Assembly (NCBI GenBank): GCA_947623455.1
Contig: OX392542.1
Coordinates: 13,461,625-13,525,624 of the forward strand
Source: Mimachlamys varia
Lineage: Eukaryota > Mollusca > Bivalvia > Pectinida > Pectinidae
Direction: 5' to 3'
Length of the DNA stretch: 64,000 nt
Shown: one piece after another, positions 13,301 through 26,900 of the stretch
Numbering within the stretch: the stretch's first letter is position 1
Layout of the letters: each line of letters starts with the position of its first letter
Made by a program: the position numbers and the translations under genes
Notes under the pieces: generated by a model
Database searches by the model: none
What the model was told of the DNA's origin: nothing
Seen by the model: only the letters and a program-made list of their open reading frames with translations

Positions 13301-16300
13301 GCATGAAGAGGTAGGACACCAACAAACCACTTGTAAGAAAGTGCATCGAATCAAAACAAAACAGTTAGAGGTGTATTTAAGAAATAAAAAGTCTTTTCAA
13401 TAAAAATGATTTCTTGTGAATTGACCATTGCAAAACCGTGAATTCGGCCATAAATAAAATATAATGGGTAAACTCTTCGGATTAAATATTTTCATTTCGA
13501 TACTGATTTAAAAGCAATGCACTTAAGCGATTGCGAGCTATATATGAGTATTGAGTACGCTGTTGTGTTGTTTAATTGGAGAAAGTAAAACGATACTCAG
13601 GGATATACGCTTTAATTCAAAGTAGTCCACATGACATATTTAACGGAACGGGTTTGAGAAAAGCAGGCTGTGCAATTTTTATTTCATAATATTAAGCTAG
13701 GCTCTAAAATAAGATAGTAATCTACACTATTACCTGAGAGCAAAGAATGTATCCACAGAAACCAGTGCATTTATGATAGCCTGAAAGGTCCATCGCTCTA
13801 TCATCTTCGGCCAAAATGTAGGAACATTATCTACAGATGTAATAGAAAAACAAAGTACCACACAAAATAATGATAAAAATCATAAAGCGCAGCGTCAGCA
13901 GACGATGACAAAAAAAAACATTAGATCGTTAACCCGAAAAGTAAACAAACAAGTATAGAGATAAAAGTTACCATAGTTGAAATGTAGATCACATGACTAC
14001 ATCACATGATCAAACTGATTTTCTTGTCACATACACAAGATGTCCAACATAAAGTTTTTTTTGTTTCTGTGTCATGTTTTAAGGGTTTATAGAGCAAACT
14101 TGAACGAACCTCCTGGGACATCGAGCATGCCCATCGTTTAACTACAAATAAGCGTCAAGCCACTGGTATAGAGTACAATAGGGACAACAGACACCGACGA
14201 GATATTATTCAGCAATTATCAACAAATAATGAAAAATATTTCAATGATACCAAATCATCCATACATACCTCACTGTCAAAACACAAGTTTCTACTCTAAG
14301 TACTTACAAGCGTAATTCATCCCCGTCGAGTAGGTGTGTCCAAGAATGACCCAGGTCATACTGAGAAAGCGGATACCATTGAGAGCCGTCAAACTACCGG
14401 GTGGGACACTGGTGTTCAGAAGTTTGGCGCCGTTTGTGTATACAGAAAACGCCACCAATAACTTTGACATCGTTCCTTATTTGAGAATAGTAACATTAAT
14501 AATGATAATATATCGATAATATATGAGACTAAGTCAAAAGATCAACATCATCGTTTTAATAAGTCAGTTTATGTATTATTCGAATGATTTAAATAGGATC
14601 CAGATCTTTGGAGAAAAGTTGCCCCCATCCCCTCCTTTGAAATGTACTTTCTATCGGATATATAGTGTACTCTGATTTTCATCTTGTCAAGCTTATTTCT
14701 TTTTAGTGTCAATATGTATTCGTGTTACATGTTTTATATGTCTGAGGGAACCGAGAATTTGCGATGTTTTTTTAGAGAACTTCAATGATAATGATAGAAT
14801 AGCAAATACGGTAAAAGAAAGTGTGTTACTGCATAACGACACCCCTTGTCATCAGCATGATGGACAGATGTCTTAACGAACCATTTAGTTACTCGAAACA
14901 GTATACGACAAGTCAGATCCTTACCAAGCCCCACTGGTTCCTCACGCGTTACTACCGATGGCGGGCTGATCTCGTTAGATGCCAGAGGCGTTTTCTCGCT
15001 GTGCACAAACGTGGTAGTTTCCGTGGCGCTGGGTAACGTGGCATTCAGTTTCCTTGTAGGTATCATACCCTGTACAACTATAACATCAAACGCTGTGCCC
15101 ACTATCATCATCGCCAGGATAAACCCACACACAATTCTAAAACATAGTCAAATTCTATTGTCAAGTAAAACAATAAATATATTCTATATCTATCAAGATA
15201 AAAATACGAGCTTAAAACGGTTACTTTTATTTTTTAGTATGCCGAAATATCTACTTTAACTGCATCATAAAACTGTTTCGTCGTCCTAGGACTCTTTAGT
15301 AATGCTAGGGGCCAAGAATATACGTTATTTAAGCTTCATTTGTAGATCCTAAAAAAATTCAATCTGACGCCTCAAAAGGATTTTAATCTTGATTCGAAGA
15401 GCAAATATCATGGTATATGTAATATATTCAAGGCAAATTTTTATTTGATTTCTGAAATTCTTAATTATCAAGGATCAAGAGAAAACCCTGTCATCCTGAT
15501 CGATATTTTTATCGAGTGTGTAAATAAATTAAGTAACCTGAGTAAGTGACCGATATACTTACACAGCACCGATCGCCTTGTCATCGAATTCCAGGGTTTC
15601 TTTCTTACACTCCGCAAAGTAGGATAGCTTCCCTCCTGGCTGAATGGTTGAAAGTGCTAAACAAAAAATTAAAACCTGAATTACCTTAACACTGAGATGT
15701 AAACAGTCCTGACGTCATTAATACAATTCTTCATCAACAGAAACTTATTTCAATTCCAGTTTGGTGTCTTTGGGTGTCGTACCTAACATGTCAATGTTTA
15801 CAAATGCCGGGACTTACGCTGTTAGTTAAATATTCCAGTATACGATTGCTCCATAGGATTTTGATCAATTTCCTTTGGAAAGTGTACAAAAAAGTACGTT
15901 TCCTTTGTCGGCACAAGAGTGAACAGGCCAGTATAGGAGCTTATTTCGCAAGAGATTTTCAAGACAAATCTATACCACAATGTCGATATACAGACAAATG
16001 TACAACGGGACAACAAGGTCATTGCAAACTGAAGTATAAACACAAATGGGCTCGCTCAGTACAAAAACGGTATATACAGACAAGAAAACATCCCGAAGGA
16101 AACGCCATATAAGGAGGGGGGCGCATAGATCCTCTAAATGACATATCCACATAATGTTTAAGTGAGTGAAAAGTTCTCAAACCCCAGAATTGGAAGAAAA
16201 AATATAGACGCTACAAAATTGTGTTTAATACCTGCATTAGTGAGTGCCATGGCATCCGTAGCTGAACACGAGTCTGGTAAACACAGTCCAAGGTATGCAT

Positions 16301-17542
16301 TCGGTAGTGGTAAATTCATAATATTCACTGGCAGGCTAACTATGCAATATTTTCCATTGAAATGAGGAGGCTGCTGGTCATATTCGTACTTGTCGCTTTT
16401 GACACTCAAACATTCATCGTATGAGCCTAGCCAGCCCGTATTTTGGTTGATAATATCACTTGGAGGTTTCCCGGCGGCGTCTATCACTACAAAGCAAAAA
16501 AAAACACATTGTCCTGATTCTAACATGTAGTTAAAAGGGTAACTAAAGCCAGACCTGAAATCTAAGTGATGTCCTCAGACCTCTACCTCTTCTTAGTTAT
16601 GTATCTCATAATAATACAAGAAAACTGATAACCGTGATACTGGTAGCAGCCTATAGATTATATTCTTGACAGACCTATATCCACAATGCACGCGTCATTT
16701 ACAAAACCGACGCAATATGAATGTCCAGTTCATGTCTTAAGAATCTCCTGTAAGGCACACATACAGTGTAGTTGTTTGAGTTCGAAAATGGTTGAGTTTT
16801 GACTCGGTTTATGATTGTCAACGCTGAGGAATAACAATATTTATATACTGATTAAGTTTGCAAATTTGGAGCATTTGGTCCTCGGGACTGGGGGTATTTT
16901 GGACAAGATAAAGAGCCCCTTTAAAAAAATTGTATCTCATTTGAGTCTTTATTTTTCCTCTGTATTCGCCAATAAATAACTTTAGAATCTTTAAACGGTT
17001 GATGGTAACTGTTTTCGTTCTCAGACTACTTTGTAATCAAAGCCAGATTTTCCAGTCTTGCTTCTGTAAGGGAATCTTTTATGCACCTTAACACCCAATA
17101 AGGTATCACCAGCCAATATCATTTGACTAATTAATACAAACACGAATATTGGTGCGATACAAAAATAGATGCAATACTTACTTTTCAATGCCCAGAGTTG
17201 TACGGCCGTGGCGGCTTGACTAATCAACTGTGTGTCGTTATAACATGTGTCCGATACATTGAACCCACCGACCACAGCCCCTACCCCGGGGTCTGCCATG
17301 GGTCCAGGTGATCCAGTCAATATCCTGTAGGGATCAATCGCATCACGAAACTCTCTAAACTGGAGGAGGTTAGCTTTTACATCTAATTGTATGGATGGGC
17401 GATCTTGCTGAATGGTCTGGAGTTTCTCCATTCCTTCCAAAAACATAGTTTGGTACGACACATCTTCGGTAGATACGGCTGTAGCAAAACAGGATATGAG
17501 AAATAAAGTCATAGACATCGTTCCCTTAATAGATCGCGCCAT
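7382..17542 (-). CDS. NRF-6-like (nose resistant to fluoxetine) membrane acyltransferase, gene A, 14 exons
   Basis: Exons in transcript order: 17542-17182, 16486-16232, 15656-15563, 15136-14925, 14475-14308, 13830-13734, 13329-13237, 12727-12562, 11861-11782, 10957-10847, 10348-10231, 9286-9097, 8277-8135, 7504-7382 (TAA). They total 2211 nt, 736 residues, all GT-AG. Residues 1-24 are a signal peptide. An NRF domain with conserved cysteines (SDTCYND, DECLS, KYCIV, LCLPDSC) spans about 50-205. The first membrane helix (FILAMMIVGTAFDVIVV) is near 240. The acyltransferase-3 domain has R343-x10-H354 (IRFLSMTWVILGHTY), VDTFFALSGLLVSY, FHRFWRLTPPYML and LSRLTYCAYLVHP. It ends in a lysine-rich cytosolic tail. 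In C. elegans, family members act in lipid transport and fluoxetine uptake; the acyl acceptor is unknown. It is the inverted paralogue of gene B. Confidence 0.94.
11508..11668 (+). repeat. Dispersed repeat family R1, near-full copy
   Basis: It carries the same block order as the copy at 4085-4252. It sits between exons 10 and 9 of NRF-6-like gene A, on the antisense strand. Confidence 0.6.
11885..12300 (+). repeat. Dispersed repeat family R3 with internal inverted repeat, copy 1
   Basis: It starts 'aacgagtggttgttggatat', passes 'gtgaaccactgactatttg' and 'aaccaaaagtcc', and ends near 'cagtcagcacgttta' and 'gtggtagaaat'. Relatives are at 17993-18345 and 61146-61440. The 5' part contains 'ggatatggatttgttcc' and, inverted, a string like 'attccatatccaat'. 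It lies in intron 8 of gene A. Confidence 0.6.
14308..14475 (-). CDS. Exon 5 of NRF-6-like gene A: start of the acyltransferase-3 domain
   Basis: This 168-nt exon encodes about residues 308-363. It carries the R-x10-H motif characteristic of acyltransferase-3 membrane enzymes; the histidine of LGHTY is the presumed catalytic residue in this superfamily. Both residues are intact, so there is no sign that the enzyme core is dead. The phase (1 in, 1 out) is identical to exon 5 of gene B at 23634-23801. Confidence 0.9.
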
Positions 17543-17992
17543 ATTTAGGCGTGAAAGGGAAACCAAGCCCTTTAAAATTATATAACTGATCCCTGGGAAG
17601 CAGGTAAACAAGGACAGTGTATATATAATAACAGTAAACAGTTTAGATAGTACCTGATAGCGATATATGATTGGGCGATCATTATCAAGATATATTATCA
17701 AGATGCAGTATGTAGTCATTGTTATAAGTTTCATTAAAATTTTAGTTATGTTACACGGACAGTTTTACCGCATGTGGCGAGATCATTAATATCATTTCTT
17801 CTTTATTTTAAAGATTTCAGTTGTTGTTATCTCCCAGAAACAGTTGTGATAGGGATTGCCAAGGTTAAGACGCCGTGGATTAATTCTCCCGAAATACATG
17901 TACCCTACTTAGGAAAAGTTCAGTTTGTCTGATTTCTTTCATTCAGTATTTACACATCATTGCTTTATTAACTTTAATAAATAGAGGTTACA

Positions 17993-18345
17993 CAACGAGT
18001 GGTTGTTGGATATAGAATATATTTCACTTGAGTTAATTATGTGTTTTTAAAGTTACAAAAGACACGAGTCGCGTGACCTGTTTCTTCCACAATATTAAAT
18101 AAGCAGTGTCAGTGTTGATTGGAATGAACCGCAGACTATTTGTGCGAAAACGCATCATCTCGAATATATTCCCGCCAAGTTGTGACGACGTTAACAAACG
18201 TGATTTCCGGTCAAAGTTCAACATCTCAACCAAAAGTCCGGAAGGTCATATACCACTAGTGGTATATAGCATATATTTAACCAACAGTCAGCACGTTTAT
18301 AAAATGGTCTGAGAATGGCATAACACAGGGTATTGTGGTAGAAAT
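17993..18345 (+). repeat. Dispersed repeat family R3, copy 2
   Basis: It has the same order as the copy at 11885-12300: 'aacgagtggttgttggatat', 'atgaaccgcagactatttg', 'aaccaaaagtccggaaggtc' and 'cagtcagcacgttta'. It lies in the head-to-head spacer. Confidence 0.6.
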
Positions 18346-18534
18346 ATGATATTCACACTTTCAATTGACATTATCACTATCACACTATCACATAATCATC
18401 CTCACAACAACGTCATCCTCACCATCACAACATCTACATGTGAAAATATTGTTATGTCCGCAATTATCATTACCATAAACACGCTAGTGTTTCCTGGTTC
18501 TAATTTCAAAGACTTGATGTTTACTTGAGATTTA

Positions 18535-18723
18535 CATGGCGGGTGCCGTCGATGAAGCAGAAGACGCTTCCAATTTCGGAACACCTGATCTTATTCTCTT
18601 ATGATTTTAAAAAAATCTCCATGTTGATCTTTCGCTCTTTCCTATTTTGCCCTTAGTTAAATAGATTTTGAGTTCGGATTATGGTTTTGTTGACGCTTCA
18701 GTATTCTCTTTTGTTTGCTTTAC
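18535..18723 (+). repeat. Dispersed repeat family R2, longest copy
   Basis: It contains 'gatgaagcagaagacgct', 'tctccatgttgat', 'cctattttgccc', 'gagttcggattatggtttt' and 'gacgcttcagtattctc'. The same blocks, in order or reversed, are found at seven other places in the window. Confidence 0.6.
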
Positions 18724-19730
18724 TTTATATCATATTTTCATTATACGATTTCCTCAACGTCAGATATATAAGTAATTTTCAACTATAGTCTTATTCGCTA
18801 TAACCATAGTATTTACATTCGTATGTGGTACTGTGCTGATATATATGTGGTCTTTAGATATTGTCAGGACCTATAAAACTGGACATAGGTCTTCAACCGA
18901 ATCATTCTGCATGTCACGTGTGTCCGTGGCTATATATAGGTAGCAATGTCATATCAACATTCCGAATGTTACAAACAAGGTTTGTGACCAAGTAAGTTCA
19001 ACAGCCAGTACGTTACGTAAGTGATAGTTATACACTAGATAAATTAAACGCAAGTATATTTGTCTGAATGTCACTATCTTATAAACACACAGATCATACA
19101 GTAGTGAGATCATAAGTACGAACAGAATCTAGTTCATTGCAATTACGACACACAATTTATCTAATGTATTATTATCATTTACGCAACGTGCTGAATATTG
19201 AACTGACATGAGTCATACATAAAAAATCACACTATGTACCCATGTGTATCACGAACACACCTCAACTGTACACGACTATATCACACCAACAACATTCGAA
19301 AAGCTGAGGACACCGCTACCTATATATAGCCACAAACACACATGGCATGTAGAGGAATTCAGGGACAAACCTTCCCAGTTTTATTGTTCCTTACATTGTT
19401 ATTTAGGATCATATATTTACATTTTGCAAGATGGGTCTCCATTAACTCAGTGTAAATTTGGACTGTATTCACAGTAGTATATATGCAGTCAAGACCAACG
19501 GACAATAACATGACGTCATGTTGGCGCCATGCTGACGTAAGTTACGTCAACGCTTTGCACGTCGCCTCAGATAACACGTTTCATCGTTTAACGGTAATCA
19601 TTAAGGTGATTGTGATTTTAAAAGAAAAAGCTCTTGCAGTATGTTAGCATACAAGGACAAAAACCTTAAGTTTATAAATTAGAAAAAAATGACATAATTA
19701 TGCTTTACAAAATACCTGAAATGTAAATAT

Positions 19731-19886
19731 AACCATTGAACGTCTGTCAGATTGTATTTATTGTCAATATGAATTCAATATTGGTGCAAGATAAATATTC
19801 ATATAGCGAACGTCATTCAATTGATATTGCACCAAGATTGCATTCATATGGACAATAAATACAATCTGAAAGACATTCAATGGTTA
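19731..19886. repeat. Fold-back (palindromic) element in the divergent spacer
   Basis: The left arm starts 'aaccattgaacgtctgtcag' and the right arm reads back as 'aaccattgaatgtctttcag'. Both continue through 'attgtatttattgtc'. Arms are about 65-70 nt with scattered mismatches and a short centre. No ORF was seen, consistent with a MITE. Confidence 0.7.
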
Positions 19887-20914
19887 CATATATACCATTA
19901 CAGTACAAAATGTGAATACAAATGCCCAGGTAATGGTGAATAACACCATACTAGAGAATATGCTAGAAATATAACGAGTTGACGAAATCGTATAATAAAA
20001 ACAATTATGATATAAACTTGAAACCGGGAGAATACCAGGGTGACCATGGTGATGTTGATGTTGAGGATCAATGGCGTTGTATGATTATATGATGGTGTGA
20101 TAATGATAATGTCAAATGATAATTATGAGGATAGAGATTTCATTAAAGAAATATCATTAATGAGGAAATAAATGTTATTTATGAAGATGGCTGAGGGTGT
20201 TATGCAATAAAATCGAAGCCCTTACCATATGCGTGTGTAAGCAGAATTGGATCCCCTATCTACACATTGCCATTAATATTGTGTTCGTCCTGAAGTAGTC
20301 GGGAAACCGAAAACACCTTACACAATACAGTCATAATCGGCCTTTATCGGTTATTTCCGGAAAATTAAAAAAATAACCGGAAAATATTCCAGCAGATGTG
20401 TGTTTCATTTGTCAATTTCCAGTAGACGTCATAGATTAAGTTAAGCTACATAATGTACACTCTTTTAAGGCTTTGCCTTTTGTTCATTATTTATCAAATT
20501 CAATTGAAAAGTTATGGTCAACGGAACCCCTCCTCAGTATCTCGGGCAATGGAACCCAAGGAGTTTCAAACCTGACATTCCATCTCACCACTGGTTCTGA
20601 GGCAATAAAACAATTGAAAACATTAAAACAATGAATAAACAATCTGTATGATAACCACCGCATCATGCGCAAATTGTCCGTGTAACATTACTGGAAATTC
20701 ATTGAAAAGTATACTGATGACCTTGTATACTGAAATAATATTTAACTTAATCACCATCCACCAGATAACCTATCTTAATAAAGATCAGGCCATCACGTAT
20801 CGCTACCAGTACGTCTGGTACAGTGTATACTGTTTACTGTGATAGATACCCAGTACTTATGTACCTGCTCTTCCAGGGATCAGTTACATAAGGATTTCCC
20901 TTTCACGCCTAAAT

Positions 20915-23900
20915 ATGGCGCGATCTATTAAGGAAACGATGTCTATGACTTTATTTCTCATATCCTGTTTTGTTTTAACCTTATCTACCGAAGATGTGTC
21001 GTACCAAAATATGTTTTTGGAAGGAATGGAGAAACTCCAGACCATTCAGCAAGATCGCCCATCCATGCAGTTAGATGTAAAAGCTAACCTCCGCCAATTT
21101 AGAGAGTTTCGTGATGCGATTGATCCCTACAGGATATTGACTGGATCACCTGGACCCATGGTAGACCCTGGGGTAGGGGCTGTGGTCGGTGGGTTCAATG
21201 TATCGGACACATGTTATAACGACACACAGTTGATTGGTCCAGCCGCCACGGCCGTACAACTCTGGGCATTGAAAAGTAAGTATTGGATATTTTTGTTAAT
21301 CGCATAATTATATTTCTGCGCGTGCAAGTAATTGGTCATAATGATATTGGATTGTGATTTAGAAATAGTAAGCAGACAAAGGGGATTAAAAAAAAGATTC
21401 TTTAAAGAAGCAAAACTGGAAAACGTCTTTTTAATTGAAAGCAATCTGAGAGTGACAAAAGTTACAATAAATCACTCTAGATAATCAATTTATTGATACA
21501 TTTATCGCAGATAAACATTTTGACAAATGTTCAAATTTTGCATACCTAATCAGTAAAGAAATATTGCTTTAATTAAATAATAAACCGGGTCAAAATTTGA
21601 CTAATTTCGTCCTTAGTTACCCTTTTAACTACATGTTAGAATCAGGATAATGTGTTTTGCTTTTTGTAGTGATAGACGCCGCCGGGAAACCTCCAAGTGA
21701 TATTATCAACCAAAATACAGGCTGGTTTGGCTCATACGATGAATGTTTGAGTGTCAAAAGTGACAAGTACGAATATGACCAGCAGCCTCCTCATTTCAAT
21801 GGAAAATATTGCATAGTTAAGCTTCCAGTGAATATAATGAATTTACCACTACCGAATGCAAACCTTGGGCTGTGTTTACCAGACTCGTGTTCAGCTACGG
21901 ATGCTGTAGCACTCACTAATGCAGGTATATAAACACAATTTTGTGGCGCCAATAGCTTCTCTTTTTAGTTTTGCTGTTTGATTATTTGTCATTCACTATT
22001 TGTCATTGAAAGGATCTATTTTGTCTCCACTTTTATTTGATGTTTCGTGTGGTATTTGTTCATCTTCCGCAATATTGCAACAGAGGATTGATAAAAAATT
22101 TTCGAGCAGCCCTAACGATATTTGTTTAACAGCTTAATTTGCAACAGTTGTATTCGCGTATACCTTAGGTAGGGCACCCACAGAAACCAAACTGACTTTG
22201 AATCGGAATAAGTTTCAATTGAGAAAGAATTTTGCATTTGAGTTACACTACTGTGTTTTGTTCAGTGTCGTAATTCATTTTAAACATTTTGTTTAGCTCT
22301 TTCAACCATTCAACCAGGAGGGAAGCTATCCCGTTCTGCGGAGTGTAAGAAAGAGACACTGGAATTTGATGACAAGGCGATCGGTGCTGTGTTAGTATGT
22401 CGGGTCTTTAACTCATGTGGCCCAATGAGAAATATTTCTCTTCAAACAATATAGTGTTAATGTACTTCGTTTGATCCTTTACATTTTGCGATTTCAGAAT
22501 TCAAAAGGTTTTTGCCTGGAATGTATAACATATATCATTATATTTTCTAGTAAAACGAAAGAGAGAATAATACTTTCGAAAGGCTACAGGTTATAGTTGT
22601 AACAACTTACACCCTTGTATTCTTATGCATTACAAATGGGGTTAAAATTATATGATAATCTATTATTGAAAAGTCCTGATAATTTAATCAAAATATTAAA
22701 ATGTAAATTTTCATTATGTTTTAGAATTTTGTGCGGATTTATCCTGGCGATGATGATAGTGGGCACAGCGTTTGATGTGATAGTGGTACGGAGTATGTTT
22801 CCTACAGGGAGACCGAATCCCACCTTACCCAGCACCTCACAAACTACCACGTTTGGACAGACTGAGAAAACGCCTTTAGTATCAAACGAGATCAGCCCAC
22901 CGCCTGAAGTAACACGAGAGGAACCAGTAGAGCTTGGTGAGTATCTGACTTGCCGTGTTCTAGCTGTGTCGAGTATCTAAATGGTTCGTTAAGACATCTG
23001 TCCGATACGCTGTGGAGGTGCCTTTATGCAATAACACACTCCCTCCAACCCATCCCATCTAACTAAAACTAATAATTAACATGTTTTCTGAGGTTAAATA
23101 CATGTTAAAGGGGGTTAATCTTCCAAATGATCCTCGCGTTAGTAAAATGTCACATAGATATATAAAATAAACAGCAGTAAGATTATAACACATATACCAT
23201 ATATCCAATTATTATAGAACGTACGTATTTTGTCAGTTGAATGGCATGTGAATAATATACACATTTGTACTTACAAAAACTAATATAGCAAAGGAATTAA
23301 ATATACATAGTTATATGAACTTTGAAATAAATGCAAAATGATTCCGAAAGCATATCTTTGTCGGACTGGTAGCGCAATCAGTTAGAACACGATATTTTAT
23401 GAAGCTGAAATTTAGTGTTAGAATCTTGTATATATCGTGGTGTTATATTTGTTTTATCAGACACGTGGACAGGTGTACAAGGATGTAACATGAAGACATA
23501 TTGACAATTGATCAGCATGACATAAATTGATATAATGAAACAGTGATAGTGATTAAAAAAAATATATATTTCCAGTTTCCTATACAATCGATATGTTATC
23601 ATTACTATTTTTACTTTTAATTTCTTAAACCAGGAACGATGTCAAAGTTATTGGTGGCGTTTTCTGTATACACAAACGGCGCCAAACTTCTGAACACCAG
23701 TGTTCCACCCGGTAGTTTGACGGCTCTCAATGGTATCCGCTTTCTCAGTATGACTTGGGTCATTCTTGGACACACCTACTCGTCAGGGATGAGATACGTT
23801 TGTGAGTACTAGTGTAGAACTCTCTCTCTCTCCTTATTCAATGACAGCGTTTGTTAAATTGTTCCCCGTTGGTTGACAGTACATGGGGTGTACATAGATG

Positions 23901-26900
23901 ATTTGGAATGATTGAAATAGTTGTCATTATTTCTTTGCTCCGTGTAAATCTTTCCTTTATTCATATTGTGGCCTAGCTTAATAGATTTTTAGTTTGGATT
24001 ATGGTTTTGTTGATATGTTTGAGTTTGTTGTTATTGGCAACTGCTGAATTTGTGGTCAGAGTCTGTTTTCCAATAAGTATTTTAGGACTGTCTGTTTAAG
24101 CTAAAGTACAGTTTATCATTATTCCCGTAGTTTCATTCACTTTCACTGTAAAACCCTCTCAAATATGACAAAAAAAAATGAATACTTAGTGTGTAATATC
24201 TTGTGGATGTCACAAAGATAAACAAGATCGATTATATATATCAGGGTCCGTAGCCATGAAACTGTTTTCATGCTCAAGTATGGATTTTGTGCTCAAGCCA
24301 GTTTTCCTGAAACTCACCTCAATCATGTCGAAGAGTCAAAAAATCATTGTATATGTTGTAAACAGCTTTTGACCTCATGTCTCTTCAACTTTTACCAAAA
24401 CTTTGACAAAATAAGATTGTTTAGATAATCTATAGCCATAACAAGAAATAAGGCTTGAACACAGAATCCATGCTTAAGCATGTGAACAGTTTCATGAATA
24501 CGGGTCCAGAAGCTTCTTTGTAATCCACAAAAGATCAAGTATCAGTGTCGCGATCGGTTAGGTCTTTTCATCTGATACCAATCAAATTGCTAATCGCGGG
24601 CCTTTAATTTTGTTATGCCATGGAGTATAATTTTATTATGCCATGGTGTATAATTTCGTTATGCCATGGAGTATTAAGGCCTTTTGTACAATCCTCTGTG
24701 ATGACCGTATGATAACTGTAATATAGACTCTTCATACTGTTCCTATGTTCTTCTTTGTTGATACTACACTACAGCATTATTATGCCCGTTTGATTTATGC
24801 TGTGTATTTCTTTCCGAGTTTACGATCTGATGTTATTAAACTGTGTTGTGCTTTTTGTTTTGTTGATATTATTGTATATTTTGTCTATGTTTGGTGTCGC
24901 TAGGGTAATTTTTTCTATTTTATTTGTAGACAATGTTTCTACGTTTTGGCCACAAATGGTAGAACGATGGACCTTTCAGGCTATCATAAATGCACTAGTA
25001 TCTGTGGATACGTTCTTTGCTCTAAGGTAACAGCGTATATTACTAATTAGTCCCCCACCGGAATCCGGGGGGGACTATAGGTTTGCGTTGTGTCCGTCCG
25101 TCCGTCCGTCCGTCCGTCCTTCCGCACACTATTTGTCCGGGCTCTATCTCCCATACTATAAGACACTGGAACTTCATACTAAGTGTGTGGGTTTCCTGTG
25201 GGAAGGCGGTGTGTCGCATACAAAAACCGGGTCACTGTGACCTATATTTTGACCTCTGACCTACATTAAAGAAAAAGCGTGTCCGGGCTCTATCTCCTAC
25301 ACTATAAAGGACTAGAACTTAATACTTGGTAGTATGGTTCCTTGTGGGAAGGCAGTGTGTCGCGTACAAAAACCGGGTCAATGTGACCTATATTTTGCTA
25401 TTTTTTGACCTCTGACCTACATTAAAGTAAAAGTTTGTCCGGGCTCTATCTCCTACACTATAAAGGACTAGAACTTAATACTTGGTAGTATGGTTCCTTG
25501 TGGGAAGGCGGTGTGTCGCGTACCAAAACCGGGTCACTGTGACCTATATTTTGCTATATTTTGACCTCTGACCTACATTAAAGTAAAAGTTTGTCCGGGC
25601 TCTATCTCCTACACTATAAAGGACTAGAACTTAATACTTGGTAGTATGGTTCCTTGTGGGAAGGCGGTGTGTCGCGTACCAAAACCGGGTCACTGTGACC
25701 TATATTTTGACCTCTGACCTACATTAAAGAAAGAAAAATTTGTCCAGGTTCTATCTTCTACACTATTAAGGATTAGAACTTTATACTTGGTAGTATAGTT
25801 CCCTGTGGGAAGGCGGTGTGTCACGGACCTTATTGCATCTCGAGATTCACACTCATTGCTATTGGATCTCGAGATAACAACCCGGTGGGGGACTGTAATT
25901 CGTTGAATTATCTTGTTGTTTCTGATTAAAGAGCCAATAAAATATATATACTTTATTTGTTTTACAACAATTATGAAACAAGCTATACAAGTTATATTAA
26001 TCACTCTTGTTGGCCCGGATGTTAGCGGGCGAGGGGTCTTATTGTGGGAGGAAACCGGAGTACCCGGAGAAAACCCATGTGGTCGGGCAGGTGACCCCGT
26101 ACCTTTTCACGTCCGATCGGGGAATCGAACCCCGGCCAATAAAACAAGTTATAAATAACATAGTTAATAAAATATCGGTAAGGAAGCTTTTTGAATTCGT
26201 CGGTTTCGGGATAAAAAATTAAGCGGGTTTAATGCTGTGAATTCCATCAACACATGATTTTATTTTGGCCAAAAGGAAAGTGAAATGGCGACGAATGTTA
26301 CATGTACGTTTTCACTTATGGCAAGTGATCACCTTTGTAACATCCGATTTTTCATCGCCTTGTCGTCTGAAATGTTTCTTACATATTCGATGCAAGGCTT
26401 AAGATCACAATATGATGGTCTTCGAGTCATCGTAACACACTGATCTCCTGATTATAGTTATCTGTAACAATTTGCAGATATTTTGCACATCGCTAGTCCT
26501 ACGGCCTTCAAATCCAAACCAAGCAGAAGACAACAAAACAGGGTTTAGAGTCGTTTCCTTTTTTCACTTAAGCTATTAAAAAACTACAATCAAATCCAAC
26601 TGTCTTCGAGTCTTGAACATGCAAAGTGACTTAATTTTTCCCAGGATCACATGCTTAAACCACATATTTCTAACTCTGTATTCTTGTATCTCAGAAACGA
26701 AGCATTAATGTTATGTTGTATCCGTTGACTTACCACCGAAACGCACAGCGGCAAAAGTTTCATAATAATTTAATTGTTGAAGATAAAAAGACAACAAAAT
26801 AAATTGCAGGGTACCTAGGGAATCACAGCGTGATCGAAACTCTTGCTAAAGATGAACCTGGTGTGTAAAGAATTGACATGTTGTTAGCAAAGAGAAAGCG

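Larger units (their letters stand above)
17543..20914. promoter_or_regulatory. Shared divergent upstream region of the two NRF-6-like genes
   Basis: This 3.4 kb lies between the two start codons. About 150-180 nt just upstream of each ATG are homologous; both read 'tttccctttcacgcctaaat' directly before the ATG region. Gene A has about 16 extra bases ('attttaaagggcttgg') that B lacks. The middle holds an R3 repeat (17993-18345), an R2 repeat (18535-18723) and a fold-back element (19731-19886). No coding sequence was recognised between the genes. Core promoter elements could not be assigned with confidence. Confidence 0.6.

Noticed and set aside
17021..17734. The long minus-strand open frame extending 64 codons upstream of MARSIKGTMSM
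   Set aside because: In gene B the homologous upstream frame has a stop near 20843, and a signal peptide begins right at MARS. The upstream Met and the run into intron 1 past 17182 are chance open frame.
26000..26145. Functional tRNA gene on the minus strand
   Set aside because: Only a B box is present; no A box, no cloverleaf stem pairing, and it continues into a SINE-like body.
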